Assembly (NCBI GenBank): GCA_017829075.1
Contig: JAGAJA010000073.1
Location: 4,342 to 68,341 of the forward strand
Source of the DNA: Oscillospiraceae bacterium
GTDB lineage: Bacteria; Bacillota_A; Clostridia; Oscillospirales; Ruminococcaceae
Length of the DNA: 64,000 nt
Direction: 5' to 3'
Shown here: piece by piece, positions 60,949-64,000 of the stretch
Position numbering within the stretch: the first letter of the stretch is position 1
How the letters are laid out: the number at the start of each line of letters is the position of its first letter
Notes under the pieces: model-generated
What the model saw: only the letters and a program-made list of their open reading frames with translations
Database searches by the model: none
What the model was told of the DNA's origin: nothing
Position numbers and translations under genes: made by a program

Positions 60949-62076
60949 TCAGTTCACAGAGTGTTCGTCTTTTTTCTCTTTCCACTCCTGCATGACCAGC
61001 TTTTCATTTCTCTCCACGATAAACTTCATTCTATAAAGCATATCAAGCGGCATATTACTGCTGCTTACCTCCATGTGCCTGATCACTTTGGTCATTATAG
61101 CGTTATACTCAGTATTGCCAAGATATACGATATTCAGGGTTACTGTTTCTGATTTTGTATCATACCAGATCGCATAATTATCTATGACTGCGTCGGCGGA
61201 ATTGAACAGCGCCTCTCTTTCTGACATTTTTTCACGCTCTGCAAAAACACTTTCTACGGTAGTATCAACAGATGTTTGTTCCCAAAAGGTGCCGTCCATG
61301 CCGCTTCTGCCGTGTGAATATTTCAGAGGTTCATACTCGTCATAGCTATCCAAACCAACCTTTTTGAGAATGGCTGAAATACACTGATGGCAGAACGGAA
61401 CGACCCTATCATCAACCCAGTCCCACGCCCAGCGTTCCGGCAGGCTGCTCCACCCTCTGCGCAGCGCTTCCTGAAAATCAAGCGGATAATTTCGCAGGCG
61501 CTTTTCGTTTTTCGCAGGAACAGGCTCTATTGAAAGTGATGTTGTTATTTTGTCATACGTTATCAGTCCTATTATATCGTTGTCGTAATCGCTGTCCCTC
61601 ATCAAGTGCTTTTCGATATACTGCGCACGGTCACTGATTACAGGATATGCCACATATTTCACCGGAGTATTCTCCGCTCCTTCACAGGCAGGCTTAAAGC
61701 TGTATGTTTCGTTCAATGAGCAGGGAAGCAGCGGCAGACGCTCCCTTGTCGCTATGACAAAGAGGTTATCCGACTCAAGCGCTTTTTGCGCGAATTCCTT
61801 GCTTGTAAGGAATTTGCCCCCGCTGTCTGCAAAAAGAATAGAATCATGCGTTCTTTCCAAAACGCTTTCCCAGAATTCATCATTAAGCACACGGCATATT
61901 TTATCACATGACAGGGTTATCCTGCTTTTTTCGCCCAACTCGGAGTATGCCTTTATCATATTTATAAAGGCTGTTCTGCCCGCCACCCTGTTTCCGCTTA
62001 GTATCGTGACCTTGCTTTTTATTTCAAGCTCAAAACTTGCACGTTCCGATGATACAACTATCTTGTATTTTTCCAA
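60949..62076 (-). CDS. P-loop-like hypothetical protein
   Basis: 375 residues if translation starts at the TTG at 62076, which follows TAGGAGA by seven bases; the frame opens at a TTG 18 bases earlier that has no site. A degenerate P-loop VTILSGNRVAGRTAFINMI lies near residue 30, then DSILFADSGGKFLTSKEFA resembles a Walker B/sensor stretch, and NLFVIATRERLPLLP follows. The C-terminal half has WSSLPERWAWDWVDD and CHQC. The ATPase is probably divergent or inactive. It is the last gene of the cluster. Function unknown. Confidence 0.65.
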   Translation of the reverse strand: MEKYKIVVSSERASFELEIKSKVTILSGNRVAGRTAFINMIKAYSELGEKSRITLSCDKICRVLNDEFWESVLERTHDSILFADSGGKFLTSKEFAQKALESDNLFVIATRERLPLLPCSLNETYSFKPACEGAENTPVKYVAYPVISDRAQYIEKHLMRDSDYDNDIIGLITYDKITTSLSIEPVPAKNEKRLRNYPLDFQEALRRGWSSLPERWAWDWVDDRVVPFCHQCISAILKKVGLDSYDEYEPLKYSHGRSGMDGTFWEQTSVDTTVESVFAEREKMSEREALFNSADAVIDNYAIWYDTKSETVTLNIVYLGNTEYNAIMTKVIRHMEVSSSNMPLDMLYRMKFIVERNEKLVMQEWKEKKDEHSVN

Positions 62077-62107
62077 AATGCAATCTCCTATCAAAAAACT
62101 TACGATT

Positions 62108-62179
62108 GATGGATATAATCATCAAGTATACAATCTGCTGAATGCTCTCGATGAAGATGTCTATTGGCTCACTCGACGA
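62108..62179 (-). pseudogene. remnant of the C-terminal tail of the upstream ATPase gene
   Basis: The reverse-strand translation contains SSEPIDIFIESIQQIVYLM, closely matching GEEPFDIFIENTQQTVHTM near the end of the ATPase at 62878-63747. The DNA also matches (CTCGATGAAGAT shared). No body is attached. It lies directly against the 3' end of the LRR gene. Confidence 0.65.
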
Positions 62180-62799
62180 AAATGAAACATTTTTGTAAGC
62201 TCTGCGCTCCAATCTGTTTCTGCGTTAGAATCTGGCATTATAACGCACTTTAACCTATCGCAGCCCACCAGCATTGCGGTGGTATCCGTATCAGGCGATA
62301 TATCGAAACTACTCATGTCAATTTTCTCCAAATGGTCGCACTGCATGAACATACGGCTCATGTCAGTGACGGACGATGTGTTTATACCACTTAAATTAAC
62401 TTCGGTTAAGCAGCCGCACCATTCAAACATTCCTCGCATATTTGTTACCCCAAAAGTATTGAAACAACTCAAATCAAGATTTTGTATAGCACTAAAGCTG
62501 AACATATAGCTTAAATCAGTGATTTTTTGAGAATTATTAATGATCTTCAAAGAACGGCAGTTTCGGAAGGCATATACTGATTCTGAATTAATTCTGTATA
62601 ACCCCGATACAAATTCAGGTATTGTAAAAGTTCCTGTCAAAGTGAGGACTTCTTCCAATAAAACCGAATTCCCATTCAAACAATATATTGCGTCCTTATA
62701 CATAACGTGAGCTTCTCTGCCGAGGAGCATATTTTTTACTTTGATCCTTTCAACTTCTTCCGATGTTTTCGCTGTTAAAACATTTTGGACACAAATCAC
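62161..62799 (-). CDS. BspA-like leucine-rich repeat protein (DUF285 type)
   Basis: 212 residues with a GTG start at 62799, eight bases after AAGGAGG. The middle shows BspA/DUF285 repeats: LDLSCFNTFGVTNMRGMFEW, VNLSGINTSSVTDMSRMFMQ and IDMSSFDISPDTDTTAMLVG. There is no signal peptide, so unlike classic BspA surface proteins it appears cytoplasmic. The C-terminus ends abruptly beside a duplicated fragment of the ATPase tail, suggesting rearrangement. It may be the recognition part of the cluster. Confidence 0.75.
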   Translation of the reverse strand: MICVQNVLTAKTSEEVERIKVKNMLLGREAHVMYKDAIYCLNGNSVLLEEVLTLTGTFTIPEFVSGLYRINSESVYAFRNCRSLKIINNSQKITDLSYMFSFSAIQNLDLSCFNTFGVTNMRGMFEWCGCLTEVNLSGINTSSVTDMSRMFMQCDHLEKIDMSSFDISPDTDTTAMLVGCDRLKCVIMPDSNAETDWSAELTKMFHFRRVSQ

Positions 62800-62816
62800 T
62801 TCGATTTCCTCCTTGC

Positions 62817-62870
62817 TTACAAACCAGACATTGAAGTCGCGCCGCCAAGAAGAGCGAGATCAAACATCAT
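62817..62870 (-). CDS. possible 17-residue micropeptide between ATPase and LRR genes
   Basis: Reverse-strand ATG at 62870 (ATG ATG) follows AGGAGGGCG and encodes MMFDLALLGGATSMSGL. Its stop is followed by the AAGGAGG site of the LRR gene, so it fits snugly in the operon. Coding status is inferred from the ribosome site and spacing. Confidence 0.4.
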   Translation of the reverse strand: MMFDLALLGGATSMSGL

Positions 62871-62877
62871 CGCCCTC

Positions 62878-63747
62878 CTACCTTAAAAGTTCACGAGCTA
62901 TGGGTATGAGTTCTTTCATCGTGTGAACAGTCTGCTGTGTATTCTCGATGAAGATATCGAAAGGTTCTTCTCCGAAATTCATTATATGCCGCAGATTGAT
63001 CATGATGTCAATATTTTCTTCCTGCCTGAGCCTTGCTATCTCCAAAATCCATTTGGCGCAGTTATCGCCGCACTGCGATGCATTGAATACATTCTCAGGC
63101 TCGCAGTATATCAGGATAAGCGTCTTAGCGCTTGCAGACAGCAGCGATGGCGCAATCTGCTCATGGAGTGAGTTTTGTATGTGTCTGCGATTTAACACCA
63201 CTGCCCTGTCAATATCCCACACCATTGCCTTTACTATATCGTAGTCAAACCATTCTTCATCATAAGAATTTCCGAAATACACAGATGTGTCATAAATTGC
63301 CCTGTGCGTGTTCCAAAATACTATTCTAAGCATATATGTATTCCTTTCATAATGATCCATATAAGGTTTGGCAAGCTCTAATAATATACGAACAAGAGAG
63401 TTTATCTCCATTGAGTATAAGCCAAATGCAGGCTCATCGATAATGAGATAATCCCCTTTTCTGCATAGTAGCGTCAGAATATTAAAAAATTCCTGTGTAA
63501 ATTTGACATTTGGCTAATCAGTTTCGATGACCAGACTGTTGCCGGATATCTCAATTTCACCATAGTAAGTGATAAGGTAATTATCCTCCATACGTTTCAG
63601 CGCCCTTATGCGCGAGGCATTGTACCCGCTGTAATTCGTATCTCCAATGTTCGTGATAACGCTTTTTCCGGCAGCTGTGTATCTGTCTAGGATCTTTTTT
63701 ACAAAAAGCGTTTTTCCCGAAGCGTTGTTGCCTGTTATCCATTGCAT
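62878..63747 (-). pseudogene. small ATPase interrupted by one in-frame TAG
   Basis: Read from ATG 63747 (AGGAGAATTT upstream), one frame runs 290 codons to 62878 except for a TAG at 63516-63514 (codon 78). Before it: Walker A GNNASGKT (residues 6-13). After it: FFNILTLLCRKGDYLIIDEP with the Walker B Asp-Glu, then AFGLYSMEINSLVRILLELA. Both halves are needed for an ATPase. The frame is otherwise undamaged, so the stop is either recent, a sequencing error, or read through. The tail contains EEPFDIFIENTQQTVHTM. Confidence 0.75.
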
Positions 63748-63952
63748 AAATTCTCCTCTATAAATGGACAGGACAACTTTTATACCGTCCTGCCCGAATT
63801 GCTATGATATTACAGTTACATTTGATAGCTATATTATATTGATAGATTTATAATATTAATGCAACACCCGAAAAAATAATGACACATAAAGCGCCTCGTG
63901 ATATAATGGGAGTAACCACACAACCCAAAAGGAGGAAGCAATATGTGTCATT

Positions 63953-64000
63953 ACACCCATTTTACCACAGAAGAGCGGGAGTTGTCAAGAGTTTTGCAAG
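63953..64000 (+). CDS. IS30-family transposase, start only
   Basis: ATG at 63953 after AGGAGGAAGCAAT; the visible 16 codons read MCHYTHFTTEERELSRVL, the typical N-terminus of IS30-like transposases (helix-turn-helix onset). A -10 TATAAT lies at 63902-63907. The rest is outside the window. Confidence 0.8.

Overview
The window looks like a chromosomal segment of a gut Clostridia of the Oscillospiraceae/Ruminococcaceae type. The inference rests on a type I dockerin on a very large secreted protein, a bile-salt-hydrolase-family enzyme, AgrC/AgrA-like and hybrid sensor kinases, Clostridia-style Tad-like transfer genes, strong GGAGG ribosome sites and TTGACA-17-TATAAT promoters. No species can be named from the sequence alone.

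Layout. 1-10.5 kb is core chromosome: uvrB (cut by the window edge) and radC, an SGNH hydrolase, a methionine ABC importer operon (metNIQ) with a possible leader peptide, a GlcD-like FAD oxidase, a class I aminotransferase and a GGDEF protein. At 10,767 lies tRNA-Ser(GCU). Its 3' end is repeated at 29,510-29,532, so 10,858-29,532 is an integrated element of about 18.7 kb. It carries a tyrosine integrase next to attR, an RHH protein with a MOB-type relaxase, a TadZ-like ATPase, a partial and apparently broken Tad-like transfer operon, and two accessory cassettes: an ABC-type ATPase with a PD-(D/E)XK-like protein, and a MntA-HepT (MNT-HEPN) toxin-antitoxin pair. A family of about 21-27 bp palindromes is scattered only through this element and brackets both cassettes. 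One copy is fused in frame into the relaxase.

29.5-44 kb is chromosome again: a YtrA-like GntR regulator with an ABC exporter and CPBP protease, a LytTR regulator with a GHKL sensor kinase, a large hybrid kinase, a DUF421 protein, a DUF2935 protein, a bile-salt-hydrolase-family enzyme and an IS481-like element just upstream of tRNA-Pro(CGG).

A second element fills 44,105-53,192 and ends in a 12-bp copy of the tRNA-Pro 3' end. It carries a full serine recombinase, an internally shortened recombinase, a small Ser-less recombinase-like protein, a DUF927 ATPase, two tiny hydrophobic peptides, and DUF960 and DUF1643 proteins. This is the core gene set known from staphylococcal SCC elements (ccr, cch, DUF960, DUF1643), here at a tRNA site.

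The right end holds a 2172-residue secreted GLUG-repeat/dockerin protein flanked by two copies of a hairpin repeat, then a leftward cluster: an ATPase interrupted by an in-frame TAG, a 17-codon micro-ORF, a BspA-like leucine-rich-repeat protein and a P-loop-like protein. The window ends in the start of an IS30-family transposase.
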